Made by a program: the position numbers and the translations under genes | Assembly: GCF_000686045.1 (NCBI RefSeq) | Contig: NZ_JMLV01000004.1 | Location: forward strand, 124,001 to 188,000 | DNA length: 64,000 nucleotides | Reading direction: 5' to 3' | From: Fodinicurvata fenggangensis DSM 21160 | GTDB lineage: Bacteria > Pseudomonadota > Alphaproteobacteria > Kiloniellales > DSM-21159 | The notes under the pieces: model-generated | The model's database searches: none | The model's input: only the letters and a program-made list of their open reading frames with translations | What the model was told of the DNA's origin: nothing | Shown: piece after piece, positions 52,184 through 60,674 of the stretch | Layout of the letters: the number at the start of each line of letters is the position of its first letter | Position numbering within the stretch: position 1 is the stretch's first letter

Positions 52184-52921
52184 ATGGAATCTGAGAAAAT
52201 CGTATCCCGCGGCGACTGGCTGGCTGCGCGCAAGGCCCACCTGGAGCGCGAGAAGGAACTGACCCGCCTGCAGGAGCAGGTGATGGCGGAACGCCGGCAA
52301 CTGCCCTGGGTACGCATCGAGAAGGCGTATCGCTTCGAGAGCGCGCAGGGGCCGAAGTCCCTGGTCGATCTCTTCGATGGGCGTGAGCAGCTGATCGTCT
52401 ATCACTTCATGTTTGCACCGGGCTGGCAGGAGGGCTGCGACGGCTGTTCCTTCCTGGCCGACCACTTCGACGGTCCGAACCGGCACCTGAAGCACCACGA
52501 CGTCTCGCTGGTCTCGGTTTCGCGCGCGCCGCTGGCGGAGTTCCTGCCCTTCAAGCGCCGCATGGACTGGCACTTCGAGTGGGTCTCCTCGCACGGCAGC
52601 GACTTCAACTACGACTTCGGGGCCTCCTTCACGCCGGAGCAGGTGGCGCAGGGCAAGCCCCTCTACAACTTCGGCACCACGCCCTACCTGGCCGAGGACC
52701 TGCATGGGGTGAGCGTCTTCGTGCGCGAGGGTGACGCGGTTTATCACAGCTATTCGACCTACGCGCGGGGCGGCGATGTCCTGCTGGGCGCCCATCACTT
52801 CCTGGACATGACGCCCAAGGGCCGCAACGAGCAGAGCACCATGGACTGGGTGCGTCTGCATGATCGCTACGAGGAAACGCCTGAAGAGAAGGAAAAGAGC
52901 CATGACTGTTGCCACAGTTGA
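52184..52921 (+). CDS. DUF899 thioredoxin-like protein, copy 2
   Basis: 245 residues, close in length and motif order to the first copy: VSRGDWLAARKAHLEREKELTR, FMFAPGWQEGCDGCSF, and NYDFGASFTPEQVAQG. Roughly two thirds of positions look shared by eye, so it arose by tandem duplication with divergence. The C-terminal tail has HDCCHS, adding two cysteines absent from copy 1. Overlaps the following NTF2-like gene by 20 bp. Confidence 0.85.
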   Translation: MESEKIVSRGDWLAARKAHLEREKELTRLQEQVMAERRQLPWVRIEKAYRFESAQGPKSLVDLFDGREQLIVYHFMFAPGWQEGCDGCSFLADHFDGPNRHLKHHDVSLVSVSRAPLAEFLPFKRRMDWHFEWVSSHGSDFNYDFGASFTPEQVAQGKPLYNFGTTPYLAEDLHGVSVFVREGDAVYHSYSTYARGGDVLLGAHHFLDMTPKGRNEQSTMDWVRLHDRYEETPEEKEKSHDCCHS

Positions 52922-53345
52922 AAGCAGTGCCGAGCAGGAGATTCGTGATGTCCTGGACAGCTTCCTGAAGACCGTCTCGTCCAAGGACGTGGAGGCCATC
53001 ATGGATTTCTATGCGTCCGAGGTGGTGGCCTTTGACGCCATCGCCGCCTTGCAGTTCAAAGGGGCAAAGGCCTATGGCGACCATTGGCGCCAGTGCCTGT
53101 CCATGTGCGATGAGCTCTCCCTGGAAGCCAGCGACATCCATATCGCCACAGCCGGGGACCTGGCGACCAGCCATTACCTGCACCGCTGCGCCGGCGTCGA
53201 CGACAAGGGCGAGGAGCAGGCCTGCTGGATGCGGGCCACGGTGATCTGGCGCAGGCAGGACGGCGGCTGGAAGATCATCCATGACCACTATTCGGCTCCA
53301 TTCGATCCGGAAAGCGGTCAGGCGCTGATGGGGTTGTCACCGTAA
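52902..53345 (+). CDS. SnoaL/NTF2-like protein
   Basis: 147 residues of the NTF2-like/SnoaL fold (SSKDVEAIMDFYASEVVAFDA; WMRATVIWRRQDGGWKIIHDHYSAPFD). Cone-shaped fold used by ketosteroid isomerases and small hydrolases; activity unknown. ATG 52902 is 7 bp after AAGGA and lies inside the end of the second DUF899 gene, so translation is coupled. Confidence 0.8.
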   Translation: MTVATVESSAEQEIRDVLDSFLKTVSSKDVEAIMDFYASEVVAFDAIAALQFKGAKAYGDHWRQCLSMCDELSLEASDIHIATAGDLATSHYLHRCAGVDDKGEEQACWMRATVIWRRQDGGWKIIHDHYSAPFDPESGQALMGLSP

Positions 53346-53422
53346 AGCGGCCACCATTTCAGCCCAGCTTGCGGTGCCTCGTCGCATTGATCCGGACGGC
53401 CTGCGGTCCCAGACTGTAAGTC

Positions 53423-54145
53423 ATGACGGATCATGACAGAAAGCGCCCGCGCTCCCACCGCAGGGTTCTCCTTCTGACCCTGGTGCCTCTGCTGGTCATG
53501 GGCGGGCTGGTCGCCTATTCGCCCACACTCTATCAGATGTTCTGCGACCTGACCGGCTTCGGCGGCACGGTTCAGGCGGCCTCCGAGGAAGAAGGCAAAA
53601 GCCCGGGTGAAACCCAGAAGGCGAGTGCCGCAGAGGGTGGCCAGGTGGACGGAGCGGTCGAGGGTGAACGGCCGACGGTCAGGATCACCTTCGATGCCAA
53701 CGTCGATTCCGCGCTACCCTGGACTTTCCGGCCCGAGCAGCGCGACGTGGAGGTGCCAGTGGGCGAGACGGCCAAGGTCTATTACTACGCCGAGAACAAC
53801 ACAGACGAGACGGTGGTGGCGCGCGCGACCTTCAACGTGACGCCTTACAAGGCCGCTCCCTATTTCTTCAAGATCGAGTGCTTCTGCTTTACAGAGGAGA
53901 AGCTGGGTCCGGGCGAGAGTGCGCGCATGCCGCTGCAACTCTATATCGACGAGGAAATGCTGGCCGATACGAACACGGAAATGGTGCGCGATATGACCCT
54001 GTCCTACACCTTCTATCGGCAGGAGGATCTCTCGCGCGAAGAGGCGAAAGCCGCGCGCGACCTGAAGGCCGGCTCGCAGCGCGTGGAAGATAGATTGGAT
54101 CAGGCCGAAGAGGTGGAATACCGCAATGACGCACCACGACAGTAG
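53423..54145 (+). CDS. ctaG: Cytochrome c oxidase assembly protein CtaG (Cox11)
   Basis: 240 residues. An N-terminal membrane anchor (LLLTLVPLLVMGGLVAYSP) is followed by a periplasmic beta-domain with the copper-binding KIECFCFTEE motif and TLSYTFYR near the end, as in Cox11. It inserts Cu(B) into cytochrome oxidase subunit I. Longer low-complexity linker (EEEGKSPGETQKASAAEGG) than usual. Here it is away from cox structural genes and its end overlaps the copper-chaperone gene that follows. Confidence 0.9.
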   Translation: MTDHDRKRPRSHRRVLLLTLVPLLVMGGLVAYSPTLYQMFCDLTGFGGTVQAASEEEGKSPGETQKASAAEGGQVDGAVEGERPTVRITFDANVDSALPWTFRPEQRDVEVPVGETAKVYYYAENNTDETVVARATFNVTPYKAAPYFFKIECFCFTEEKLGPGESARMPLQLYIDEEMLADTNTEMVRDMTLSYTFYRQEDLSREEAKAARDLKAGSQRVEDRLDQAEEVEYRNDAPRQ

Positions 54146-54623
54146 GCGGACGTTGTCCGCCCGGAAGCGGCAGGGGGCGCTCGTGAGCCTGCTGTCCGCG
54201 ATGAGCCTGGCAGGCTTGCTTGCTGGCGCGGCCCCGTCGGTGCTGGCGCACAGCTACAAGCTCGGCGAGCTCTCCATCGGGCATATCTGGGCGCCGCCGC
54301 CGGCCGAGGATGCGGAGGGCCTGCCGGTCTACGGGCCCTTCCTGAACAATGGGGAAGAGAGCATGACCCTGCAGGGCGCATCTTCACCTCTGGCCGAACG
54401 GGTCACCTTCCGCAGCGACGAGGAGGATGCAGAGGAACTGACGGGGGGACTCGAGATCGCCCCCGGCAAGCCCTATGCCATGGCCCCTTGGCGTCCGCAC
54501 CTCTGGGTGGTCGGCCTCAAGGAGTCCCTGGAGGAAGGAGACTCCCTGGAGCTGACCCTGGATTTCGGCGAGGCCGGCCAGAAGACGATCGAAGTCGAGA
54601 TCGAGGAAGGCGGCAGCCACTGA
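54126..54623 (+). CDS. PCuAC-like copper chaperone
   Basis: 165 residues. A signal peptide (about 20-40, ending SVLA) and a mature beta-protein starting HSYKLGELSIGHIWAPPP. PCuAC family signature GPFLNNGEESMTLQGASSP is present, but the canonical His/Met copper ligands (HxM near the C-terminus) are not clear, so metal binding may be altered. Starts within the end of ctaG (20-bp overlap), which supports a joint role in CuA/CuB assembly. Confidence 0.75.
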   Translation: MTHHDSRRTLSARKRQGALVSLLSAMSLAGLLAGAAPSVLAHSYKLGELSIGHIWAPPPAEDAEGLPVYGPFLNNGEESMTLQGASSPLAERVTFRSDEEDAEELTGGLEIAPGKPYAMAPWRPHLWVVGLKESLEEGDSLELTLDFGEAGQKTIEVEIEEGGSH

Positions 54624-54636
54624 CTGCCCTGTCCGC

Positions 54637-55284
54637 TCAGGCCAGGGCGGACAGCTCCTCCAGAGCCGCATCCACAGCCCTGCGCCATTGATCGGGTGTC
54701 ACCTCCCGTATGCCATCCGGCGCCACGGCTGCACTCGAGATCACCACATCGGGATTGAGTCCCCGCAGCAGTTTCAGGCTGTCCACCAGGTCGGAGTGAT
54801 TGCTGCCGGGAATCAGGTAGGTCTCCCACCCCCGTTCGCTGGCGAAGATGGTGTCGCCTGTGAAGAGGTAGGTCTTGCCGTGAGGAGAGGCATAGCGGAA
54901 GGAGGTGCTGCCCGGCGAGTGTCCTGGCGTCGGGATTACCTCGATGCCGTCCAGCCAGGTCTCGCGTGTCTCGAAGACGAAGTCCAGCGGGCTGACGGCC
55001 CGGACCTCCTCGGCTTCCCGGGCATGAATGCCCAGCCTGGCGCCGAAGTGTGCACGCAGGTCGGCCAATGCCGGGGTGATCTCGTCGCGGTGGCTGAGAA
55101 GCTGGCAGGCGACGCCGCCCAGGGACTCGATCTGGTCGGCATCCTCCAGAAGGTAGCTGGAGTTGTAGAGGAGAACGTTGCCCTCCGGCCGGGTGAGTAG
55201 ATAGGCGTGAGTGGTGACCTGTGGCGCCTCCGCGAAGGGATGCTCCGTCAGGCTCTGCCAGAGGTCCGGGTAGATTTGCTGCAT
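54637..55284 (-). CDS. MBL-fold hydrolase under SoxR control
   Basis: 215 residues from ATG 55284 (AAGGAAG upstream). MBL fold with TPGHSPGSTSF and LFTGDTIFASE, but the usual HxHxDH site reads QLLSHRDE, so the metal set looks incomplete and the enzyme may be divergent or inactive. Its promoter carries a canonical soxbox with a 19-bp spacer. Probably acts on a product of redox cycling; substrate unknown. Confidence 0.75.
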   Translation of the reverse strand: MQQIYPDLWQSLTEHPFAEAPQVTTHAYLLTRPEGNVLLYNSSYLLEDADQIESLGGVACQLLSHRDEITPALADLRAHFGARLGIHAREAEEVRAVSPLDFVFETRETWLDGIEVIPTPGHSPGSTSFRYASPHGKTYLFTGDTIFASERGWETYLIPGSNHSDLVDSLKLLRGLNPDVVISSAAVAPDGIREVTPDQWRRAVDAALEELSALA

Positions 55285-55328
55285 GTGAGGCTTCCTTTTC
55301 CATAGGCTTTGCATTCCAGGAAGCCATT

Positions 55329-55359
55329 GGTATAAAACCTCAAGTTTACTTGAGGTCAA
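55329..55359 (-). promoter_or_regulatory. SoxR-dependent promoter with soxbox
   Basis: CCTCAAGTTTACTTGAGG (55338-55355), the E. coli-type soxbox, sits between a minus-strand -35 TTGACC (55359-55354) and -10 TATACC (55334-55329). The -35/-10 spacer is 19 bp, the overlong spacing that makes such promoters SoxR-activated. It drives the MBL gene at 55284. Confidence 0.9.
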
Positions 55360-55368
55360 GAGGGTTTC

Positions 55369-55830
55369 ATGAAGACAGAATCACAATTTTGCGGACCGGC
55401 CGATCTGTCTGTGGGTCAGGTGGCCGCGCGCAGCGGTGTGGCGGTTTCGACGCTGCATTTCTATGAGACAAAGGGCCTGATCGCCAGCCGGCGCAGCCCG
55501 GGCAACCAGCGTCGCTATAGCCGCGATGTCCTGCGCCGCATCGCGATCATAAAGGTGGCGCAGCGCATCGGGATTCCGTTGAGCGAGATCCGGGCCGCCC
55601 TGGACCGGCTGCCCAACGGCTGCGTCCCCACGGCAAAGGACTGGGCAGAGCTCTCCGCGGCCTGGAAGGACGACCTGGACCGGCGGATCGAGACGCTCAC
55701 CCGTCTGCGCGATCACCTGAGTGACTGTATCGGCTGTGGCTGCCTGTCCATCGATGCCTGCCGCCTGCGCAATCCGGGCGATGAGCAGGGGTCCCAGGGT
55801 CCGGGACCGCGCTTTCTGGAAGCGAACTGA
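55369..55830 (+). CDS. soxR: Redox-sensing transcriptional regulator SoxR
   Basis: 153 residues, MerR family. [34 protein letters not shown], dimerisation helix and the [2Fe-2S] cysteine motif [12 protein letters not shown] (C-x2-C-x-C-x5-C) near residue 120-131. Oxidation of the cluster by redox-cycling drugs turns on the target. Divergent from the MBL gene, with the soxbox between them. Confidence 0.95.
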   Translation: MKTESQFCGPADLSVGQVAARSGVAVSTLHFYETKGLIASRRSPGNQRRYSRDVLRRIAIIKVAQRIGIPLSEIRAALDRLPNGCVPTAKDWAELSAAWKDDLDRRIETLTRLRDHLSDCIGCGCLSIDACRLRNPGDEQGSQGPGPRFLEAN

Positions 55831-55879
55831 CTGCCCTGAGATTATCAGGACAGCCAGCGCTTCCTTCCGCCTGCGTGCT

Positions 55880-56254
55880 TCAGACGCGGACGATCTCGCC
55901 CTTCAGGGAATAGGCGATGGCGAGGACGTCCCGGCGGGTTTCCTCGTCCACGCCATGGGCATCCAGTGATTTCAGGATGTCGTCGAGCACGGCCATGTAC
56001 TCGCTCTCGCTGATATTCATCCCGCGGTGGATCTCCAGCATGCTGCGGCCCTCGTACTTTTCCGGCCCGCCGCTGCCTTCGCCCAGGAAGTTGCGGAGGT
56101 GTTCCTTGGCTTGCGCCATGCGCTCCGGATCCTCCTTCAGTTCCTGGTATCGCGGATTGATCTCGGGATTGGCCAGATGTGCGTCGACGATTCGGTCGAC
56201 CAGTGCCGATACACCGCGCTCGGATCCAAGCCGCTCGTAAAGGGTCGTGCTCAT
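55880..56254 (-). CDS. Group 1 truncated hemoglobin
   Basis: 124 residues, 2-on-2 globin fold. TLYERLGSERGVSALVDRIVDA at the N-terminus, PEKYEGRSMLEIHRGMNIS with the proximal-histidine region, and C-terminal RRDVLAIAYSLKGEIVRV. Start at ATG 56254 (CAGGAGGC upstream). Truncated hemoglobins bind O2 or NO and often detoxify NO. Monocistronic, fitting the stress-response character of the area. Confidence 0.85.
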   Translation of the reverse strand: MSTTLYERLGSERGVSALVDRIVDAHLANPEINPRYQELKEDPERMAQAKEHLRNFLGEGSGGPEKYEGRSMLEIHRGMNISESEYMAVLDDILKSLDAHGVDEETRRDVLAIAYSLKGEIVRV

Positions 56255-56319
56255 GGTTTGCCTCCTGTTGTCCTGTTTCTCCTGTGGTGCCGAAGCCTGG
56301 GCGCCCTCGCGAGCACGCC

Positions 56320-56544
56320 TCAAGAGGCTTCGGCGGCGGCCATCTGTCGGACGGCCTGGGAGGTCAGCGGATTGCCGCCGATGGCCCACTGGCCGCTCTT
56401 CACCTCGAGTACTCTCACCCAGGTGACGTCACGCATGGCCGGCCCTTCGACCGCAACCATGGCGTCGGTAATGCGCCTGATCATGTCCTGTTTCTGACTT
56501 TCGTCGAAAACACCCTCGATGACTTGAATATCGACCAGCGGCAT
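56320..56544 (-). CDS. 4-oxalocrotonate tautomerase family protein
   Basis: 74 residues beginning MPLVDIQVIEGVFDESQ, so the catalytic proline follows the removed Met. ATG 56544 (AGGGAGAAGGACA upstream) is chosen over the longer frame. The family carries out keto-enol tautomerisation or related chemistry; substrate unknown. Convergent in place with neighbouring stress genes; divergent from the MocR gene. Confidence 0.82.
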   Translation of the reverse strand: MPLVDIQVIEGVFDESQKQDMIRRITDAMVAVEGPAMRDVTWVRVLEVKSGQWAIGGNPLTSQAVRQMAAAEAS

Positions 56545-56645
56545 TGTCCTTCTCCCTGTCTCAGACCCGATGATTCGGGACATGCAGCAGGCTATTGGAC
56601 AGTCCCGCTGGCGGACATGTACACTGCCTCAGGTCGCTGGCTGGA

Positions 56646-56659
56646 CTGTACCGGTACAG
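56646..56659. promoter_or_regulatory. 14-bp palindrome upstream of the MocR gene
   Basis: CTGTACCGGTACAG is a perfect palindrome 74 bp before the MocR start, in the divergent region with the tautomerase gene. A GGACATG direct repeat lies nearby (56579 and 56613 areas). MocR regulators typically bind near their own start; this is a candidate autoregulatory site. Confidence 0.5.
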
Positions 56660-56732
56660 CGAACCTGCCAGTGTCGATTGATGGAACTCTCGGTCGTGGT
56701 TCAGCGAGTGTCAGGAACGAGATGGGTGCACC

Positions 56733-58187
56733 ATGATCCCGATCCAGCTTGACCGTGAGGGACCTTCCCCCCTGACCGACCAGATCGTCGAGGCGCTTCG
56801 TGAGCGCATTGACAGGGGCGTGTTGCGGCCAGGGGCAAAGTTGCCCTCGATCCGGGCCCTTGCCGCCGATAACGATATCAGCCGCTTCACCGTGGTCGAG
56901 GCCTATGACCGGTTGGTTGCCATGGGGTACCTGCAGTCCCGGCGCGGAGCAGGCTTCTTCATCTCGAAGAACATGCCGCGTTCAGCCCCGGGACAGGGAA
57001 AACGGGAAGAGGAAGCCGACTCCCATCACAACGAGGAGGTTGTCTGGCTGATCCGCAGGTTGCTGGAGGCAGGCAAGGGCCTGACTCTCGCGGGCGGTCC
57101 CTGGCTGCCCGCCGACTGGCTGGACGAGGCGAACCTGCGGCGTGTCATGCGTGGGCTGGCCAACAACGAAGGGGACCACCTGATCGAATACGGCGAGCCG
57201 TTGGGCTATCGTCCGCTGCGCCAGCATATTGCGGAGACGCTGCTGCCGGAGATCGATATCCGGGCGGAGGAGAACCAGGTGCTGCTGACCTGCGGCGCGA
57301 GCCAGGCACTGGACCTGGTGAGCCGCTGTCTGCTGAAGCCCGGCGATAGCGTTCTGGTAGACGATCCCGGCTACTACAATCTTTTCGGAAACCTGCGCCA
57401 GCAGGGTCTCCGTCTGATCGGAGTGCCGCGCCAGGAAGACGGCCCCGATATCGAGGCCCTGGACCGCCTGGCGGCGCAATACCGGCCACGCCTCTACTTC
57501 ACGCAATCGGTGCTGCAGAATCCCACCAGCACGACCTTCACGCCCGCCAAGGCCTTCCGCCTTCTGCAGCTTGCGGAGCGACATGATTTCCGCGTGGTCG
57601 AGGATGATATCTTCTCGGATCTGTATCCCGAACCCGCCCCGCGCCTGGCAGCTCTGGACCGGTTGGAGCGCGTGATCTACCTGCGCAGCTTCTCCAAGAC
57701 TCTGTCCGGCAGCCTGCGTGTCGGCTTCATCGCCTGCGAGCGGGGTCTGGCGGAGCAGTTGACGGACAGCAAGATGGTTACCTGTATCACCACCTCTCTT
57801 TTCGCCGAGAAGCTGGTTTATCGCCTGCTGACCGAGGGTTATTACCGCAAGTTCCTGGCGCGTCTGCTGGATCGCCTGGCCGAAGCACGCCAGCGCGTCA
57901 GCACGACCTTCGAGCAAACCGGCATCGAGACTTACCACGGCGGCGACAGGGGGCTCTTTCTCTGGGCGCGCTTTCCCGAGGTTGCGGATTCCCTGCCGCT
58001 TGCCGAAGCCGCCCAGAAGGAGGGCCTCATGCTCGCCCCCGGTGCGGTGTTCCGCCCGAACCTGCAGGCGAGCCCCTGGATGCGCTTCAACGTTGCCGTT
58101 TGCGAAGACCCGAAGGTTCTGGAGCGACTGCAGCGGCAGAGCGCGGCGTTTCGAGACAGGAAGCTGGAGCCGGAAGCGGTACGATAG
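56733..58187 (+). CDS. MocR-type PLP-dependent transcriptional regulator
   Basis: 484 residues. N-terminal GntR winged helix (PLTDQIVEALRERIDRGVLRPG; ISRFTVVEAYDRL) and a C-terminal aminotransferase fold with PLP-lysine in YLRSFSKTLSGS. MocR/PdxR regulators bind PLP or amino-acid Schiff bases and control amino-acid or vitamin B6 genes. Closely followed by a GlxA-type regulator in the same direction. The palindrome at 56646 may be its operator. Confidence 0.88.
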   Translation: MIPIQLDREGPSPLTDQIVEALRERIDRGVLRPGAKLPSIRALAADNDISRFTVVEAYDRLVAMGYLQSRRGAGFFISKNMPRSAPGQGKREEEADSHHNEEVVWLIRRLLEAGKGLTLAGGPWLPADWLDEANLRRVMRGLANNEGDHLIEYGEPLGYRPLRQHIAETLLPEIDIRAEENQVLLTCGASQALDLVSRCLLKPGDSVLVDDPGYYNLFGNLRQQGLRLIGVPRQEDGPDIEALDRLAAQYRPRLYFTQSVLQNPTSTTFTPAKAFRLLQLAERHDFRVVEDDIFSDLYPEPAPRLAALDRLERVIYLRSFSKTLSGSLRVGFIACERGLAEQLTDSKMVTCITTSLFAEKLVYRLLTEGYYRKFLARLLDRLAEARQRVSTTFEQTGIETYHGGDRGLFLWARFPEVADSLPLAEAAQKEGLMLAPGAVFRPNLQASPWMRFNVAVCEDPKVLERLQRQSAAFRDRKLEPEAVR

Positions 58188-58228
58188 CCGAAGTCGTAGG
58201 CAGCAGCAGCGGTTGAGGAAGGGGCTGA

Positions 58229-59236
58229 GTGATGATTGATGTCACCGTGGTGCTGGTCAATGACGGCTATGCCTCCACCGCGATCGCTCCACTGGAGGTC
58301 TTCTCCTCGGCCGGCGTTCTGCTGAACGCCTTCGCCGGGGAAGCCCCGCAGCCGCAGTTCCAGGTGCAGGTGGCCTCGGTGGATGGACGGCCGGTGCAGA
58401 GTGCCCACCAGCTGGCGGTGTCGCCCCAGACGTCGATCGCCGAGATCGAGAAGACGGACCTCATCGTCGTCTCGGCGATCGGGCTCGATGTGGACGGCGC
58501 CATTGCCGCGCATCGCCCGCTGCTCGATTGGCTGTGCCAGTGGAACGCGCGCGGCGCCGGCGTGGCCGCCGCTTGCGCCGGTGTTTCTTTCTTGGCGGAG
58601 GCCGGCCTGCTCGACGGACGGCGGGGCACCACGCACTGGGCGCTCGCGCAGGAATTCGCGCAGCGCTATCCGAAGGTGGACTGGCGTCCGGAGGCCTTCA
58701 TTACCGAGGACGAAGGCGTCTATTGCGGCGGTGGCATTTACGGCGTGATCGACCTCAGCCTCTATCTGGTGGAGAAATTCTGCGGCCATGACATCGCCCT
58801 GGATTGCGCCCGCTCAATGCTGGTGGAGATGCCCCGCGTCAACCAGGCTGGCTTTGCCGTACTGCCGCTGAGCAGCCGGCACGACGACCCGGCGATCCGC
58901 AAGGCGGAGGAATGGCTGCATACGCATTTCCGTGAGGAGGTGCGGCTGGAGGCGCTGGCAGCTCAGTTGGGCATGAGCCCGCGCAACTTCGAGCGCCGCT
59001 TCAAGGCGGCCACCGGCATGAAGGCGCGCAGTTATCTTCAGGCGCTGAGGATTGCGACGGCCCGGCGGTTGCTGGAGGAGGGCGCGCGCTCGGTGCAACA
59101 GGTCGGAAGTACGGTCGGCTACGATGATGCGACCCATTTCCGGGCGCTCTTCAAGCGGCATACCGGTTTGACGCCGGCCGCCTATCGGGCGCGCTTCGGT
59201 CGTACGGGAGAGTCCCTGCCTGCCGAGCGAGGCTGA
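58229..59236 (+). CDS. GlxA family regulator (DJ-1/PfpI domain with AraC HTH)
   Basis: 335 residues. An N-terminal DJ-1/PfpI-like domain (DVTVVLVNDGYASTAIAPLEVF; AACAGVSFLAEAGLLDGRRGTTHW, with the nucleophile-elbow cysteine) and a C-terminal AraC HTH (RLEALAAQLGMSPRNFERRFKAATG; STVGYDDATHFRALFKRHTG). Such proteins sense a small metabolite and activate a nearby gene. Follows the MocR regulator by 41 bp. Confidence 0.9.
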   Translation: MMIDVTVVLVNDGYASTAIAPLEVFSSAGVLLNAFAGEAPQPQFQVQVASVDGRPVQSAHQLAVSPQTSIAEIEKTDLIVVSAIGLDVDGAIAAHRPLLDWLCQWNARGAGVAAACAGVSFLAEAGLLDGRRGTTHWALAQEFAQRYPKVDWRPEAFITEDEGVYCGGGIYGVIDLSLYLVEKFCGHDIALDCARSMLVEMPRVNQAGFAVLPLSSRHDDPAIRKAEEWLHTHFREEVRLEALAAQLGMSPRNFERRFKAATGMKARSYLQALRIATARRLLEEGARSVQQVGSTVGYDDATHFRALFKRHTGLTPAAYRARFGRTGESLPAERG

Positions 59237-59263
59237 AGCGGCCCGGCAGGCAGGACGGCGGCC

Positions 59264-59536
59264 TCATTCAGCTGCGGTCGGATCGAGCATTCCGCGTACC
59301 GGTGAGATGCGATCAGCCGGAACGCCGGCCTTTTCCGCATGCGCGCGGACCTGGTCCTCATTTTGTGCCCGAAAGATGCAGTAGAACTTGTCGTCGGTTA
59401 CATAGCTGTGGACCCACTGTATCCCCGGTCCCACTTCGCGCAGGGCGGCGCAGGAGGCTTCTGCGCCGTCTTTCAATTTCTCCGCCGAAGCGCGGCCGAT
59501 ACCGGGTATATCCCTCTCGATGACGTATTCAGGCAT
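59264..59536 (-). CDS. DUF4242 small protein
   Basis: 90 residues (MPEYVIERDIPGIGRASAEKL; QWVHSYVTDDKFYCIF), a DUF4242/nickel-binding-like ferredoxin-fold protein. Members include a nickel-binding Streptomyces protein; function here unknown. ATG follows GGAGGGAATTTAC. Convergent with the GlxA gene. Confidence 0.75.
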   Translation of the reverse strand: MPEYVIERDIPGIGRASAEKLKDGAEASCAALREVGPGIQWVHSYVTDDKFYCIFRAQNEDQVRAHAEKAGVPADRISPVRGMLDPTAAE

Positions 59537-59706
59537 GTAAATTCCCTCCTGTTCATGAAGTGGACAGCCCTCTGGGGACTGGTCCTCAAAGCATGTGCAG
59601 AAAGTCCATAACCTGCCAGCCGGTGCAGCGGACAGTCATGGTCGGTGAATCCGACATGGCTGCTCTATGGAAAACCGGAAACCGCCAATTCGTGGGGGGA
59701 GGGCTG

Positions 59707-60243
59707 CTACCGCCCCATCCCCTTCAGGCGCGCCGGTTCCACGATCTCGATCCAGTAGCCATCCGGGTCCTTGATGAAGGCGACGTTCTTCATCTTGCCG
59801 TCCTCGGGGCGCTTAACGTAGTCGACGCCGTTGCTGTCGAACCAGGAGATGGCGCGGTCCAGGTCTGGGACCGAGATGCAGATGTGGCCGAAGCCCTGGG
59901 GCTGGTCATTGCCGTTGTGGTAGGTCGCATCGGGGTCCTTCTCGGTGCCCCAATTGTGCGTCAGTTCCAGGATGCCGCGCTGTGAGAAGGTCCAGGCCGT
60001 CCGCTCGCCTGTGTCCTCCGGAGGCGCGTCCCCGTCCTGCAGGCAGGTCAGGAAGTAGAGCGAGAACTCCATCTCCGGGAAGTCCAGCCGGCGCAGCACC
60101 TTCATGCCAAGAACGCCACTGTAGAAGGCCAGCGAAATCTCGGGGTCGCGGACCCGCAGCATGGAGTGATTGAGGGTGAAGCCCTCGGTTTCCTCGGGAC
60201 GTTCCTTGACGCTGCCGGGATGGGATTCGCCGCTGAAGGCCAT
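59707..60243 (-). CDS. gloA: Lactoylglutathione lyase (glyoxalase I)
   Basis: 178 residues. The longer glyoxalase I form: LNHSMLRVRDPEISLAFYSGVLGMKVLRRLDFPEMEFSLYF, ELTHNWGTEKDP, GFGHICISVPDLDRA and KDPDGYWIEIVEP, with metal ligands (H, E, H, E) as in eukaryote-like and proteobacterial enzymes. Detoxifies methylglyoxal as the glutathione hemithioacetal. Start at ATG 60243 with GGAGAC 8 bp upstream. Confidence 0.93.
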   Translation of the reverse strand: MAFSGESHPGSVKERPEETEGFTLNHSMLRVRDPEISLAFYSGVLGMKVLRRLDFPEMEFSLYFLTCLQDGDAPPEDTGERTAWTFSQRGILELTHNWGTEKDPDATYHNGNDQPQGFGHICISVPDLDRAISWFDSNGVDYVKRPEDGKMKNVAFIKDPDGYWIEIVEPARLKGMGR

Positions 60244-60365
60244 TGTGCGATGTCTCCTGTTTTCTGTCTGGACGAAAGCCCCTGACATTGGGTTGCACCG
60301 GAGAGTTTCAACGGCAAGAATCGAATTCAACAGCCTATATGTGTTTGATGGCATGGGGCGAGAGG

Positions 60366-60590
60366 ATGCGCGCCGAAATTAACCCGCTGTACAACTGGAT
60401 GCATGCCGAGATCGGGGCCTGTCTGAAGCGCGAGGAGCAGGTGGACAAGGAGGCCTTGATCGCGCGGGCCATGACCGATGGGGTCAGTCATGCCGAAGCG
60501 GAGGATGTCTATGAGGAGGCTATGGAAGACTGGATCGAGGTCTACAGCCTGGTGGGCAGGATCAATTCCGGAGAGCTGGACGAGCCTTGA
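60366..60590 (+). CDS. Small hypothetical protein
   Basis: 74 residues, highly acidic and helical (MRAEINPLYNWMHAEIGACLKREEQ; HAEAEDVYEEAMEDWIEVY). No family recognised. ATG 60366 is the best start, with GGGGCGAGAGG just before it. Divergent from gloA. Confidence 0.5.
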   Translation: MRAEINPLYNWMHAEIGACLKREEQVDKEALIARAMTDGVSHAEAEDVYEEAMEDWIEVYSLVGRINSGELDEP

Positions 60591-60674
60591 AGCGGCCGCC
60601 GGTGCTGCCTTGTCATTGCCCCTTCCGCTGGGTCGCACTACCTTGCCGGCCACGAATCCTGGCGCACAGATTTC

